From Candidatus Pelagibacter sp. (GTDB lineage: Bacteria; Pseudomonadota; Alphaproteobacteria; Pelagibacterales; Pelagibacteraceae), in NCBI GenBank assembly GCA_028103285.1, contig JAOHNF010000012.1, positions 1 to 19,385 on the forward strand: a stretch of 19,385 bases of DNA, in the 5' to 3' direction. The notes beneath the pieces are model-generated. The model saw only the letters and a program-made list of their open reading frames with translations, was not told where the DNA came from and ran no database searches. Positions 1 to 7,964 of this stretch are shown piece by piece. A program made the position numbers and the translations under genes. Within the stretch, counting starts at the first letter, position 1, and each line of letters begins with the position of its first letter.

Positions 1-603
1 ACAAATTGGGTCTTTTGGTTTACATATTAAAGCTCCGAATTCCATCAATGCTTCTACAAAATCAGCGTTTCTATTTGTATTAAAAAGTTTTTTGCTGTTT
101 AATAAAATGAGACTCTTATAATCTATATTTTCTTCTTTTTTGTTTAGATTTCGGGCAAATACTCTTTTAACGTTTCCATCAACTGCAATCGTTGGCTGAT
201 CGTAAATTAAACCTTGTAAAGCATTAGCCGTGTAATCCCCAACACCTGGTAATTTTTTAATTTCTTTGATTGTTTTAGGAAGCTTTGAATTATATTGCTT
301 AACTAGCATTTTAGCGGAAGCTAAAAGATTTCTGGCTCGCCTGTAATAACCTAGCCCTTCCCATAATTTAAGAATAGTCTTTTCGTTACTTTCAGATAAT
401 GACTCAAGTGTGTTAAATTTTTTTGTAAACTTATTAAAATAAGGAATAACTGTTTTAACTTGAGTTTGTTGCAGCATAAATTCACTTAAAATCCTAAAAT
501 AAAGCTTTTTTGTTGATTTTTTGCTCACACGCCATGGTAGACTTCGTTTGCTATTATCATACCAAGCTAGAATTTTTTTTGATAAAGTTGAACTTAAATG
601 CAT
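1..603 (-). CDS. mutY: A/G-specific adenine DNA glycosylase MutY, C-terminal part cut off by window edge
   Basis: MutY removes adenine mispaired with 8-oxoguanine in base excision repair. The 201 visible residues carry the family hallmarks in order: LPWR at 22-25, SEFMLQQTQV at 40-49 with the catalytic Glu at 41, the helix-hairpin-helix LPGVGDYTANAL at 118-129, and AVDGNVKRVFAR at 140-151 with the catalytic Asp at 142. Cysteines at 194 and 201 are the first two ligands of the iron-sulfur cluster; the other two and the C-terminal 8-oxoG-recognition domain lie beyond the left edge. I chose the ATG at 601-603 because the residues after it (LSSTLSKKILAWYD) fit the normal MutY N-terminus. The frame stays open further upstream, but nothing there looks like MutY. 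The start overlaps, back to back, the start of the divergent DUF721 gene. mutY beside DUF721, dsbA-like and smc genes is a familiar alphaproteobacterial arrangement. Confidence 0.95.
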   Translation of the reverse strand, partial: MHLSSTLSKKILAWYDNSKRSLPWRVSKKSTKKLYFRILSEFMLQQTQVKTVIPYFNKFTKKFNTLESLSESNEKTILKLWEGLGYYRRARNLLASAKMLVKQYNSKLPKTIKEIKKLPGVGDYTANALQGLIYDQPTIAVDGNVKRVFARNLNKKEENIDYKSLILLNSKKLFNTNRNADFVEALMEFGALICKPKDPIC

Positions 604-1083
604 AGTAAAAATAATAATAAAACTCTGACTTTCATACAAGGGCTTAGACCATTTTCAAGCTCGATTCCAAAAACTTTAAAAAAGCATCTAAGAAAAGGTG
701 GGTATAATTATTCTAATATAGTTGATAACTGGACTAAAATGGTAAGTAAAAAAATTTCTGATGCCTGCTACCCTATTACTGTTAAAATGGGAAAAGAAAT
801 GAGAAATGGAACGCTAGTTCTTAATGTAATTCATGGAAAAGAAATGGAAGTTGAGTATGAAAAAACTGAAATATTAGATAAGATAAATAGTTTTTTTGGC
901 TATAATTGTATTAGTCACGTTACTTTAAAAATTATACAGGACAAAATAAACGTTAATGATAAAGTTTTTCCAAAAATAAAAGACTTATCAAAAATAAAAG
1001 AGAAAATGAGTAAAGTTGATAATGAAGAGCTTAAGAGTTCTCTGAATAGTTTTTTAAAGGCATTTAATGATAGAAATAAATAA
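598..1083 (+). CDS. DUF721/DciA-family protein
   Basis: A 161-residue protein of the DUF721 family, which includes DciA, the protein that assists loading of the replicative helicase DnaB in bacteria lacking DnaC or DnaI. The family pattern is visible: GLRPF near residue 15, a KKHLRKGGYNYSNIVDNWTKMV stretch (roughly 28-49), a 'P.T' element near 59, then GTLVLNV at about 71-77 and FFGYNCISHVTLKI near 98-111. This layout (basic helix, W..ivg, short beta strands, NxFFGY) is typical of alphaproteobacterial DUF721 proteins. The start is fixed fairly firmly: a TAA lies directly upstream in frame, and no other ATG occurs before the conserved W. The gene overlaps the dsbA-like gene by 17 bases. The helicase-loading role is inferred from the family; alphaproteobacterial members are less studied. 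Confidence 0.8.
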   Translation: MHSKNNNKTLTFIQGLRPFSSSIPKTLKKHLRKGGYNYSNIVDNWTKMVSKKISDACYPITVKMGKEMRNGTLVLNVIHGKEMEVEYEKTEILDKINSFFGYNCISHVTLKIIQDKINVNDKVFPKIKDLSKIKEKMSKVDNEELKSSLNSFLKAFNDRNK

Positions 1084-1660
1084 ATTTTTTTATAAAATAA
1101 TTTTTTTAATATTTTTTGTCTTCTCTGTTCAAGCAGAAAGTAAAGTATTATCAATTGGTAGTCCTGAAGCTAAAGTGACAATAAAAGTATTCTCCTCTTT
1201 AACTTGTCCTCATTGTGCTAGCTTTCACACAAATATTTATGAAAAATTAAAAGAAGAATATATTGACAGAGGTTTAGTAAGGTTTGAACATCATGCTTTT
1301 CCTTTAGATTTAGCTGCGTTAAATGCGGAGGTTGTAGTTAGATGCCAAGATAGTAATAAAAAAAGGTTTGATCTCTTGACTGAAATATATAGAAAGCAGA
1401 CTACTTGGGCAGTTGGGTCTGACATAAAGAAAATAAATGAATTAATAAAAAAAGTTGGCTTAAATTTTGATTTAAGTAACGAAAAAATGGATGCTTGTCT
1501 TAAAAATGATCAGGTTCAAGATGAAATTTTAGAGCAAAGAATTGAAGCTCAAAAAAAATATAAGATAGAGTCAACGCCAACAATTATGATCAATGAAAAA
1601 AAGTATTCAGGTAAAGTCGATTATAAACAATTTAAAAGCGCTATAGATAAAAAACTGTAA
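1067..1660 (+). CDS. DsbA-like periplasmic thiol-disulfide oxidoreductase
   Basis: A 197-residue thioredoxin-fold protein likely acting in the periplasm on protein disulfides. Residues 1-23 form a signal peptide with a hydrophobic core (IIFLIFFVFSVQA), probable cleavage after VQA. The active site is CPHC at 47-50, and the cis-proline loop is STPT with Pro at 171. Between them lies a helical insertion of the DsbA kind. The best family match is the DsbA/thioredoxin_4 group found beside smc in alphaproteobacteria. It starts inside the end of the DUF721 gene (17-base overlap) and its stop directly abuts the smc ATG, so the three genes are probably co-transcribed. Whether it is an oxidase or an isomerase cannot be told, as no dsbB or dsbD is in view. 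Confidence 0.88.
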   Translation: MIEINKFFYKIIFLIFFVFSVQAESKVLSIGSPEAKVTIKVFSSLTCPHCASFHTNIYEKLKEEYIDRGLVRFEHHAFPLDLAALNAEVVVRCQDSNKKRFDLLTEIYRKQTTWAVGSDIKKINELIKKVGLNFDLSNEKMDACLKNDQVQDEILEQRIEAQKKYKIESTPTIMINEKKYSGKVDYKQFKSAIDKKL

Positions 1661-4105
1661 ATGAAATTTAAACAGCTCGAAATCACAGGCTTTAAATCTT
1701 TTTCAGAAAAAACAAATCTTCTTATTGAAAATGGACTGACGGGAATAGTTGGTCCAAATGGTTGCGGTAAATCAAATATTGTTGAGTCTTTAAGGTGGTG
1801 TATGGGAGAAAACTCTGCAAAAAGTATGAGAGGTTCTGGAATGGAAGATGTTATTTTTTCGGGAACTTCAAATAGGCCTTCAAAAAATATTTCCGAAGTT
1901 TCTTTACTTTTAGACAACCAAAACAAAGAAGGCCCAGCACAATATAAAGGATTTGATGAGATTTCTGTAAAAAGAAAAATACAAAAAGATAAAGGATCAA
2001 AATATTATATTAATGATAAGGAAGTAAGAGCCAGAGATGTTCAAACATTTTTCGCTGACTTATCAACTGGAGCACATTCTCCATCGCTCATTAGTCAAGG
2101 AAGAATTGGCCAATTGGTAACTGCTAAACCTATAGAACGAAAATCTATACTTGAGGAAGCCGCTGGAATATCTGGAATTCATGCAAGAAGACAAGAGGCT
2201 GAAACAAGATTAAATGCTGCAGAAAACAATTTAAAAAGAGCTGATGAATTAAAAAAACAACAACAAAAACAACTTGATAATTTAAAAAAACAAGCTGAAG
2301 AAGCTACGCGTTATAAAGAAATATCTGGAGAGATTAAAAAAATTGAAGCTGGATTATATTATTTAAAAATCAATGAAATAGAAAAAAATAAAAAACAAAT
2401 AGTAGAAAAACTCAGTGAGTTAGACGATGAAATAAGCGCAGTTAATATTGATTTTAATCATAATAACACTTTACTTGATGAGGAAAATAAGAAGCTAGCT
2501 CCTTTAAGGGATAAAAAGATGGAAAGCGCAGCAAAACTTCAAAAATTGAATTTAGACATGACAAATCTTATAGAAGAAGAGTCTAGAGTTAGATCCCTTC
2601 AGGAAAAACTGGAAAAATCGATAAAGACAATTGAGTCCGATCTTGAGCGTGAAAGAAGCATATCTTTAGACGCAGACTTAAATGAAAAAAGAATTTCAAA
2701 GGAAAAAGAAAGCCTTTTAAAAACAGAAAATGAATTACTTAGTGTAGAAACTAATTCAACTAATGAGCTTAAAACATCAAAAGCTCAACTTGAAGACTTA
2801 CAATCTCAATTAAATACGATGTTAGATCAAATTGAAAAAGATATTGATGAAGATAAAAAACTTTCAAAAGAGACTTTTAGGGAACTTAAACAACTTGTAA
2901 AAAAAATCACTTCTTCACAAGAGGTATATGCAGAAAGATATGGAAAAGATAAATCAATACAAAGTGACTCGATTAAAAGGAAAGAAAGAATTAAAAATAT
3001 TGATGTTGAATTAGAAAATTGGAGAAACTTAAAATCTAATTCAGAAAAAATGAACTTAGAATTAAGTGATCGTAGAAATAAATTGCTTTTAGAATTAAGT
3101 GATAATCAAAAAAATCCAGAACGTATTGCTACCTCAAAAGGACAAAATTTGCAAAACCTGGAAAATACAAAAAAAAGAAATGAGGAAATTGAAAATGAAT
3201 TAATGGCAGCAGAAAAAAAATACAATCTAATAAATCAAAATTTAAAAGAAATTCAGCTAAAACTTTCTGACTTAAAAGAAAATAAAGCTAGAAATGAAGC
3301 AACTATAGAAGGTATAGAAAATAGAAAAAAAGATTTATTACATTCAGTTAAAAATGAATTAAATATAAATGATGAAGCTTCTTTATTGCCTCTATCTGAT
3401 TTAAATGATGTTTCATCCGATAATTTACCTTCTCTTGAAAAACAATCTCAAAAAGTTGAAAAAATAAAAAAAAAAAGAGAGTCGCTTGGTTCAGTCAATC
3501 TTAGAGCAACTGAGGAAACGAAAAAGTACGAAACAGAAATTAAGAAAATGGAAGATGATAGAGCTGATCTTTATTCTGCAATTGTTAAATTAAAAGCAAG
3601 TATTGATGAACTAAATCAAAAAGGAAGAGAGCGTTTGCTTGAGGCTTTTACAAAAGTAAATAGAAAATTTAATGAAGTTTATACTAAATTATTTAATGGA
3701 GGCACCGCAAAGATTGAACTTGTAGATTCGGATGACCCGCTGGAAGCTGGTTTAGAAATGTTTGTGTCACCACCAGGAAAAAGATTACAATCAACAACCT
3801 TACTATCAGGTGGCGAACAGGCTTTGACAGCTTTATCTTTAGTTTTCGCTGTTTTTTTAGTGAATCCATCTCCGATCTGTGTTTTAGATGAAGTTGATGC
3901 TCCATTAGATGATGCTAATGTTACAAGGTTTTGTAATTTGTTAGATGAACTTACAAAAATTACAAAAACAAAATTCATCATTATTACTCACCATGCATTA
4001 ACGATGTCAAGAATGCACAGATTATATGGAGTTACTATGGCTGAGCAAGGAGTTAGCCAATTAGTATCGGTTGACTTACAAAAAGCTGAAGAATTGGTTG
4101 CTTAA
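1661..4105 (+). CDS. smc: Chromosome segregation ATPase SMC, short form without a recognisable hinge
   Basis: SMC proteins are ABC-type ATPases that fold back on themselves and, with ScpA and ScpB, organise and separate chromosomes. The N-terminal half-head is intact: GFKSF at 10-14, Walker A GPNGCGKSN at 31-39, the Q-loop region SLISQGRIGQL at about 142-152, and EEAAGISGIHARRQEAETRL at about 165-184. The C-terminal half-head is intact too: LGSVNLRA near 608-615, signature LLSGGEQ at 714-720, Walker B VLDEVDAP at 741-748, D-loop near 749-752, and the switch histidine in ITHH at about 777. Between them lie only about 420 residues, almost all charged coiled coil rich in K, E, N and L. Usual bacterial SMCs are roughly 1150-1190 residues with a globular hinge of about 150 residues mid-chain; none is visible here. 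The frame is continuous, so truncation or frameshift is not the explanation. The start codon directly follows the previous stop (TAAATG). Confidence 0.95.
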   Translation: MKFKQLEITGFKSFSEKTNLLIENGLTGIVGPNGCGKSNIVESLRWCMGENSAKSMRGSGMEDVIFSGTSNRPSKNISEVSLLLDNQNKEGPAQYKGFDEISVKRKIQKDKGSKYYINDKEVRARDVQTFFADLSTGAHSPSLISQGRIGQLVTAKPIERKSILEEAAGISGIHARRQEAETRLNAAENNLKRADELKKQQQKQLDNLKKQAEEATRYKEISGEIKKIEAGLYYLKINEIEKNKKQIVEKLSELDDEISAVNIDFNHNNTLLDEENKKLAPLRDKKMESAAKLQKLNLDMTNLIEEESRVRSLQEKLEKSIKTIESDLERERSISLDADLNEKRISKEKESLLKTENELLSVETNSTNELKTSKAQLEDLQSQLNTMLDQIEKDIDEDKKLSKETFRELKQLVKKITSSQEVYAERYGKDKSIQSDSIKRKERIKNIDVELENWRNLKSNSEKMNLELSDRRNKLLLELSDNQKNPERIATSKGQNLQNLENTKKRNEEIENELMAAEKKYNLINQNLKEIQLKLSDLKENKARNEATIEGIENRKKDLLHSVKNELNINDEASLLPLSDLNDVSSDNLPSLEKQSQKVEKIKKKRESLGSVNLRATEETKKYETEIKKMEDDRADLYSAIVKLKASIDELNQKGRERLLEAFTKVNRKFNEVYTKLFNGGTAKIELVDSDDPLEAGLEMFVSPPGKRLQSTTLLSGGEQALTALSLVFAVFLVNPSPICVLDEVDAPLDDANVTRFCNLLDELTKITKTKFIIITHHALTMSRMHRLYGVTMAEQGVSQLVSVDLQKAEELVA

Positions 4106-4117
4106 GGTATTTTAATA

Positions 4118-4405
4118 ATGACAATTCCCGAAGACTTCAAAACTCGCCTAAAAATTGCAAAATCAAAAATAAAAAAACAAGATCTGTCTGAAAATGATAA
4201 AAGAGGCTCATTTATGGGTAGCGCTTTTAAATTAGGCACCGAACTTGTGGCTGCTGTTGCAATTGGGACAATTATTGGGTTTATTTTAGATAGTTGGTTT
4301 GATACTAAACCATGGTTAATAATAATTTTCTTTTTTTTGGGTGCAGCTGCAGGCATGTTAAACGTAATCAGAACTGCCAATCGTATGCAAAAAGAGAATA
4401 GATAA
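4118..4405 (+). CDS. atpI: ATP synthase accessory protein AtpI
   Basis: A 95-residue protein with a charged N-terminal third (to about residue 32) and two membrane segments: about 38-57, ending GFILDSWF, and about 65-84, including LGAAAGMLNV. The order 'G...G...G..lD..f.t.pw..i...llG..aG..n' is the AtpI/ATPase gene 1 pattern. AtpI helps assemble the c-ring of the F1F0 ATP synthase in several bacteria and may carry Mg2+ or Ca2+; it is not a subunit of the finished enzyme. It stands first in the F0 gene set, 12 bases after smc and 8 bases before atpB. This is the normal place for atpI in alphaproteobacteria, where F0 genes are kept apart from the F1 genes. Confidence 0.9.
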   Translation: MTIPEDFKTRLKIAKSKIKKQDLSENDKRGSFMGSAFKLGTELVAAVAIGTIIGFILDSWFDTKPWLIIIFFFLGAAAGMLNVIRTANRMQKENR

Positions 4406-4413
4406 AGGAATTT

Positions 4414-5148
4414 ATGGCGGGAAATCCGATGCAACAGTTCAGTGTTTATAAAATTGGACCAGAAATTAAGATTGCTGGCATTGACCTATCTTTTACAAAC
4501 GCAAGCTTGTTCATGGTAATCAGTGTATCTATTATTTTACTTTTTTTATCTTTAGGTACTAAAGAAAAAAAAATTATTCCAGACAAAATTCAACTTATTG
4601 CAGAAATATTTTACAGTTTTGTTGCAAAAATGATAAGTGACACCGCTGGTACAAAAGCAAAACCTTATTTTCCTTTTATCTTTAGTTTGTTTATGTTTGT
4701 ATTATTTTGCAATATGGTTGGCATGCTTCCTTACTCATTCACAGTTACGAGCCATATAATTGTAACCTTAATATTAGCTTTATTTATTTTTATTGCTGTA
4801 ACAATTATTGGCTTTGCAAAACACGGCTTTAAATATTTAAGTATCTTTGTACCTAGTGGTGTTCCCTCTGTTTTGCTTCCATTAATAACTATAATTGAAA
4901 TTATTTCTTATTTAAGCAGACCAGTAAGTTTGTCAGTAAGATTATTTGCAAATATGATGGCGGGTCACACAATGTTAAAAGTTTTTGGTGGTTTTGTTAT
5001 TAGTTTAGGAATATTAGGTGGGTGGTTACCACTTGGTTTTTCAGTAGCATTAACTGGTTTGGAGATTTTAGTTGCATTTCTTCAAGCTTACGTTTTTGCA
5101 ATATTAACCTGCATCTACTTGAATGATGCATTAAATTTACATCATTAA
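4414..5148 (+). CDS. atpB: F0F1 ATP synthase subunit a
   Basis: Subunit a (244 residues) forms the two proton half-channels beside the c-ring in the inner membrane. The essential arginine is visible in LSVRLFANMMAGH, at residue 176. The C-terminal helix pair contains GLEILVAFLQAYVFAILTCIYLNDAL (about 215-240), with the conserved Glu and Gln of the proton path. Five or more hydrophobic segments are seen, and the length is normal. The N-terminal 'NPMQQFSVYKIGP' agrees with alphaproteobacterial subunit a ('DPmhQF.i..i.p'), which supports the ATG at 4414. An AAAGGA ribosome-binding sequence lies at 4404-4409, five bases upstream. It is followed after 17 bases by atpE. Confidence 0.98.
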   Translation: MAGNPMQQFSVYKIGPEIKIAGIDLSFTNASLFMVISVSIILLFLSLGTKEKKIIPDKIQLIAEIFYSFVAKMISDTAGTKAKPYFPFIFSLFMFVLFCNMVGMLPYSFTVTSHIIVTLILALFIFIAVTIIGFAKHGFKYLSIFVPSGVPSVLLPLITIIEIISYLSRPVSLSVRLFANMMAGHTMLKVFGGFVISLGILGGWLPLGFSVALTGLEILVAFLQAYVFAILTCIYLNDALNLHH

Positions 5149-5153
5149 TTAAT

Positions 5154-5161
5154 AAAGGAGG
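5154..5161 (+). promoter_or_regulatory. Strong Shine-Dalgarno site of atpE
   Basis: AAAGGAGG ends four bases before the atpE ATG. It is a near-perfect match to the 3' end of 16S rRNA, while most other genes in the window have only weak or no such sites. Subunit c is needed in about ten or more copies per complex, so a strong site here fits the known need for higher translation of atpE than of its neighbours. Confidence 0.8.
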
Positions 5162-5165
5162 AAAA

Positions 5166-5393
5166 ATGGAGTTAGAAGCGGCAAAAATGATTGGAGCAGG
5201 CCTTGCTGCAATCGCACTAGCTGGAGCGGGTGTAGGTATCGGAATTATTTTCGGTAACTACCTTTCTGGAGCTATGAGAAATCCGTCTGCAGCACAAAAA
5301 CAGTTCCCTAATTTACTTTTGGGATTTGCTTTGGCTGAAGCAACAGGATTATTTGGACTAGTAGTAGCCTTAATTATTTTATTTGCATTTTAA
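5166..5393 (+). CDS. atpE: F0F1 ATP synthase subunit c
   Basis: The 75-residue ring-forming subunit. Two membrane helices are joined by the polar loop RNPSAAQ (about 38-44), which contacts the central stalk. Helix 1 carries the glycine-rich AGAGVGIG (about 19-26) needed for tight packing. Helix 2 carries the ion-binding Glu at 58 in ALAEATGLF. The residue after Glu58 is Ala, and helix 1 has no Gln at the usual sodium-ligand place, so the ring should use protons, not sodium. The gene lies 17 bases after atpB behind a strong ribosome-binding site, with 10 bases to atpF'. Confidence 0.98.
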   Translation: MELEAAKMIGAGLAAIALAGAGVGIGIIFGNYLSGAMRNPSAAQKQFPNLLLGFALAEATGLFGLVVALIILFAF

Positions 5394-5403
5394 TTAAATA
5401 AAT

Positions 5404-5979
5404 ATGAAGCGTTACATAAGTTTAATAATAGCTATCTTAGCTATACAAACTAATTTGTTTGCAGCTGAGGCGGGAATGCCTCAGCTGGATCCAACGTATT
5501 GGGCATCTCAAGCATTCTGGCTAATTTTAGTTTTTGGAATTTTATATATTTCAATTGATAAATTTTATCTACCAAAAATAAAAAGTAATCTTGATGATCG
5601 AGAAAATCAAATTAAAGATGATGTAGATTCTGCAAATAAATTTAAAGATTTGTCAGAATTAAAATTTAAAGAGTACGAAAAAATTTTAGAAACCTCAAAA
5701 AAAGAAGTGATCAAAATACATCTGGAGTCTAAGAATAAATTAGATAAAGATATTCGAGAGAAAAAAGGCGCGATGGAAATGGAAATAGAAATTGAAATAA
5801 ATAAAGCTCAAAAAGAGATTTCTGAACTTAAAAAGAACTCTATTTCCGATATTCAAAATATTTCAAAAGATTTAACTTCAAATATTATTGAAAATATATC
5901 AGGTGATAAATTGAACGAAAGCAGCATAAAAGCTGTAGTGGAAGATGTTTCAAAAAATAATATAGCTAAATATTTATGA
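5404..5979 (+). CDS. F0F1 ATP synthase subunit b' (second b-type stator subunit)
   Basis: A 191-residue stator protein. Residues 1-21 resemble a signal peptide (MKRYISLIIAILAIQTNLFA), followed by a short 'PQLDPTYWASQAFWLILVFGILY' segment that forms the membrane anchor at about 26-48, and then a long charged coiled coil to the end. Alphaproteobacteria, cyanobacteria and chloroplasts have two unlike b subunits, b' and b, whose heterodimer forms the peripheral stalk. The first of the pair, with the extra N-terminal stretch, is usually called b' (atpF2 or atpG). The order c-b'-b fits. Its last four bases overlap the start of the b gene (ATGA), so the pair is likely made by coupled translation in equal amounts. 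The symbol is left blank because naming is inconsistent. Confidence 0.93.
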   Translation: MKRYISLIIAILAIQTNLFAAEAGMPQLDPTYWASQAFWLILVFGILYISIDKFYLPKIKSNLDDRENQIKDDVDSANKFKDLSELKFKEYEKILETSKKEVIKIHLESKNKLDKDIREKKGAMEMEIEIEINKAQKEISELKKNSISDIQNISKDLTSNIIENISGDKLNESSIKAVVEDVSKNNIAKYL

Positions 5980-6473
5980 CAATAGATGCAACATTTTGGG
6001 TAATGATATCCTTTTTTCTATTTGTTGGATTGCTAATGTACTTTCAAATACCACAAAAAATTAAAACAACTCTTGATGAAAATATCTTAAACATTGAAAA
6101 TCAAATTGATGAAGCTAGTAAACTTAAGGAAGATGCTAAAAATATATTAACAGAGTATGAAAAAAAAATAAGTGACTCAAAGGCTGAAGTAAAATCAATG
6201 GTTGCTAAAGCTAGTGAAGAAGCGGAAAAGAACATTATCAAAACTAATCACGATTTTCATAATCTAATGGAGAATAGAAAAAAAAATGCTGAAGAGCGAA
6301 TTAAACAATTAAAAAATCAAGCTTTAAGAGATATCAAAAATACTTCGGTTAAAATTGCTATAGAATCAGTTGAAAAACTATTAAAAAATTCATTAGATAA
6401 AAGTAAACTGAACAAAATTTATATGTCCAGTATAGAGGAAACAAAATTAGCTCTAAAGAAAAAATCCAGTTAG
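5976..6473 (+). CDS. atpF: F0F1 ATP synthase subunit b
   Basis: A 165-residue protein with a single N-terminal membrane helix (TFWVMISFFLFVGLLMYFQIP, about 5-25), then a long coiled coil rich in K, E, N and A. The 'FWV.isF..Fv.L..y..p..i...LD....~I...ldeA..L+eeA' pattern is that of alphaproteobacterial subunit b. It pairs with the b' protein made from the preceding overlapping gene to form the outer stalk that holds the F1 head. No F1 gene follows; in alphaproteobacteria the delta-alpha-gamma-beta-epsilon genes form a separate operon. After an 18-base gap the carotenoid genes begin on the same strand. Confidence 0.95.
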   Translation: MTIDATFWVMISFFLFVGLLMYFQIPQKIKTTLDENILNIENQIDEASKLKEDAKNILTEYEKKISDSKAEVKSMVAKASEEAEKNIIKTNHDFHNLMENRKKNAEERIKQLKNQALRDIKNTSVKIAIESVEKLLKNSLDKSKLNKIYMSSIEETKLALKKKSS

Positions 6474-6491
6474 AATAGGCCATAAATAATA

Positions 6492-7964
6492 ATGGCAAAA
6501 AAAATAATAGTTATTGGTTCTGGTTTTGGTGGCTTAGCGGCATCCTTAAGATTAAAAGCTAAAGGCTACAAAGTCACTTTGATAGAAAAACATCCTGATC
6601 TGGGAGGTCGTGCTAGAGTTTTCAAAAAAGGTGAATTTACTTTTGACGGTGGTCCAACTGTTATTACTGCTCCCTACCTTTTTGAAGAATTATTTGCTTT
6701 ATTTGATAAAAAAATTTCCGATTATGTAAAAATTATACCATTAGATTTGTGGTATCGATTTGTGTTTAACGATGGAGAAACATTTGATTACAATGGGAAT
6801 GATAAATCTATGGAAGAACAAATTAAAAAATTCAGCTCTGTAGATTACCAAGGATACAAAAAACTTGTTAATTTTACAGAAAAAATATTTGATAAAGGAT
6901 TTACAGATTTATCTGATAAACCATTTAATAATTTAGTTTTTATGATGAAGCAAATTCCATCTTTATTAAAATTAAAAAGTTATAAATCTGTATATAGCCT
7001 AGTTTCGAATTATATATCTAATGAAAAATTAAGAAGAGTATTTAGCATGCATCCTCTTTTGGTTGGAGGAAATCCTTTTAGCACAACTTCTATTTACACT
7101 TTAATTTTATATTTGGAAAAAAAATGGGGCATTCATTACTCTCTGGGAGGTACTGGAAATGTTGTAAAAGCTTTGGAAAAATTAATGAATGAAGAAAATA
7201 TTAAGATAATTAAAGATGCAGAGGTAACTGAAATATTAACTGAAAATAAAAAAGTTAATGGTGTAAAAATAAATAACTCAAAAACAATAAATTGTGACTA
7301 TATAATATGCAACTCAGATCCACCAAATGTTTATAACAATTTAATTAAATCAAAAGAAAATTATAATTTCTTATTTAAACAAAAAATGAAAAGAATGGAT
7401 TATTCAATGGGATTGTTTGTGTATTATTTTGGCTCTAAAAAAAAATATAATAATGTAGCTCACCATACGATTTATTTTGGAAAATCTTATGAGAAGCATT
7501 TAGATAAGATATTTGAAAAAAAAACACTCTCGGAAGATATAAGCTATTACTTACACAGGCCTTCCGCTACAGACTCAAATATGGCACCCGATGGCCAAGA
7601 TGCTTTTTATGTTCTTGTACCAGTACCTAATAATTTATCAAAAATAAAATGGATTGATGAAGGAGATAAATTTAAGGACTTAGTTTTAGATAAAATGGAT
7701 AAAACTGTTTTACCGGGAATAAAAGACAATGTAGTAAGTGATTTTTATTTAACACCTGATTATTTTGAAATCGACTTAGCAACTCTTCATGGATCAGGTT
7801 TTTCAATTCAACCAAAATTTTCTCAATCAGCATATTTTAGATTTCACAATCAGTCAGAAATATTTAAAAATTTATACTTTGTAGGAGCTGGTACACATCC
7901 TGGTGCTGGAATGCCTGGTGTTTTATCTTCTGCTAAAGTATTGGATAAATTATTTAATGAATAA
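6492..7964 (+). CDS. crtI: Phytoene desaturase CrtI
   Basis: CrtI (490 residues) uses FAD to introduce four double bonds into 15-cis-phytoene, giving lycopene. The N-terminal dinucleotide-binding motif GSGFGG is at 9-14, with the ribose-binding Glu at 32, and GGRARVF at 38-44 followed by FDGGPTVIT. The C-terminal CrtI signature GAGTHPGAGMPGV is at 465-477. The length is typical of bacterial CrtI. An alternative of the same fold would be a ketolase or carotenoid isomerase (CrtO/CrtH type), but the CrtI C-terminal signature and crtB next door favour the desaturase. It begins 18 bases after atpF and overlaps crtB by eight bases (ATGAATAA). Confidence 0.95.
   Translation: MAKKIIVIGSGFGGLAASLRLKAKGYKVTLIEKHPDLGGRARVFKKGEFTFDGGPTVITAPYLFEELFALFDKKISDYVKIIPLDLWYRFVFNDGETFDYNGNDKSMEEQIKKFSSVDYQGYKKLVNFTEKIFDKGFTDLSDKPFNNLVFMMKQIPSLLKLKSYKSVYSLVSNYISNEKLRRVFSMHPLLVGGNPFSTTSIYTLILYLEKKWGIHYSLGGTGNVVKALEKLMNEENIKIIKDAEVTEILTENKKVNGVKINNSKTINCDYIICNSDPPNVYNNLIKSKENYNFLFKQKMKRMDYSMGLFVYYFGSKKKYNNVAHHTIYFGKSYEKHLDKIFEKKTLSEDISYYLHRPSATDSNMAPDGQDAFYVLVPVPNNLSKIKWIDEGDKFKDLVLDKMDKTVLPGIKDNVVSDFYLTPDYFEIDLATLHGSGFSIQPKFSQSAYFRFHNQSEIFKNLYFVGAGTHPGAGMPGVLSSAKVLDKLFNE

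Noticed and set aside
540..600. Possible -10 box (TATTAT near 552) for the DUF721 operon within mutY
   Set aside because: Such strings are common in this AT-rich sequence and no matching -35 is seen at a proper distance.
915..1154. Antisense open frame with hydrophobic residues, 79 codons
   Set aside because: It lies opposite the DUF721 and dsbA-like genes, matches no family, and is of the kind AT-rich antisense DNA yields by chance.
3466..3476. Run of 11 A in smc, considered as a programmed frameshift site that might explain the short protein
   Set aside because: The frame before and after the run is continuous and the conserved LGSVNLRA block follows in the same frame, so no shift is needed.
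3679..3981. Antisense frames opposite the SMC C-terminal head
   Set aside because: The SMC signature and Walker B are clearly coded on the plus strand; the antisense frames have no recognisable domain.
7903..7956. Upstream extension of crtB by 18 residues from the ATG at 7903
   Set aside because: These residues are crtI coding sequence read in another frame, and the CrtB N-terminus fits the ATG at 7957.
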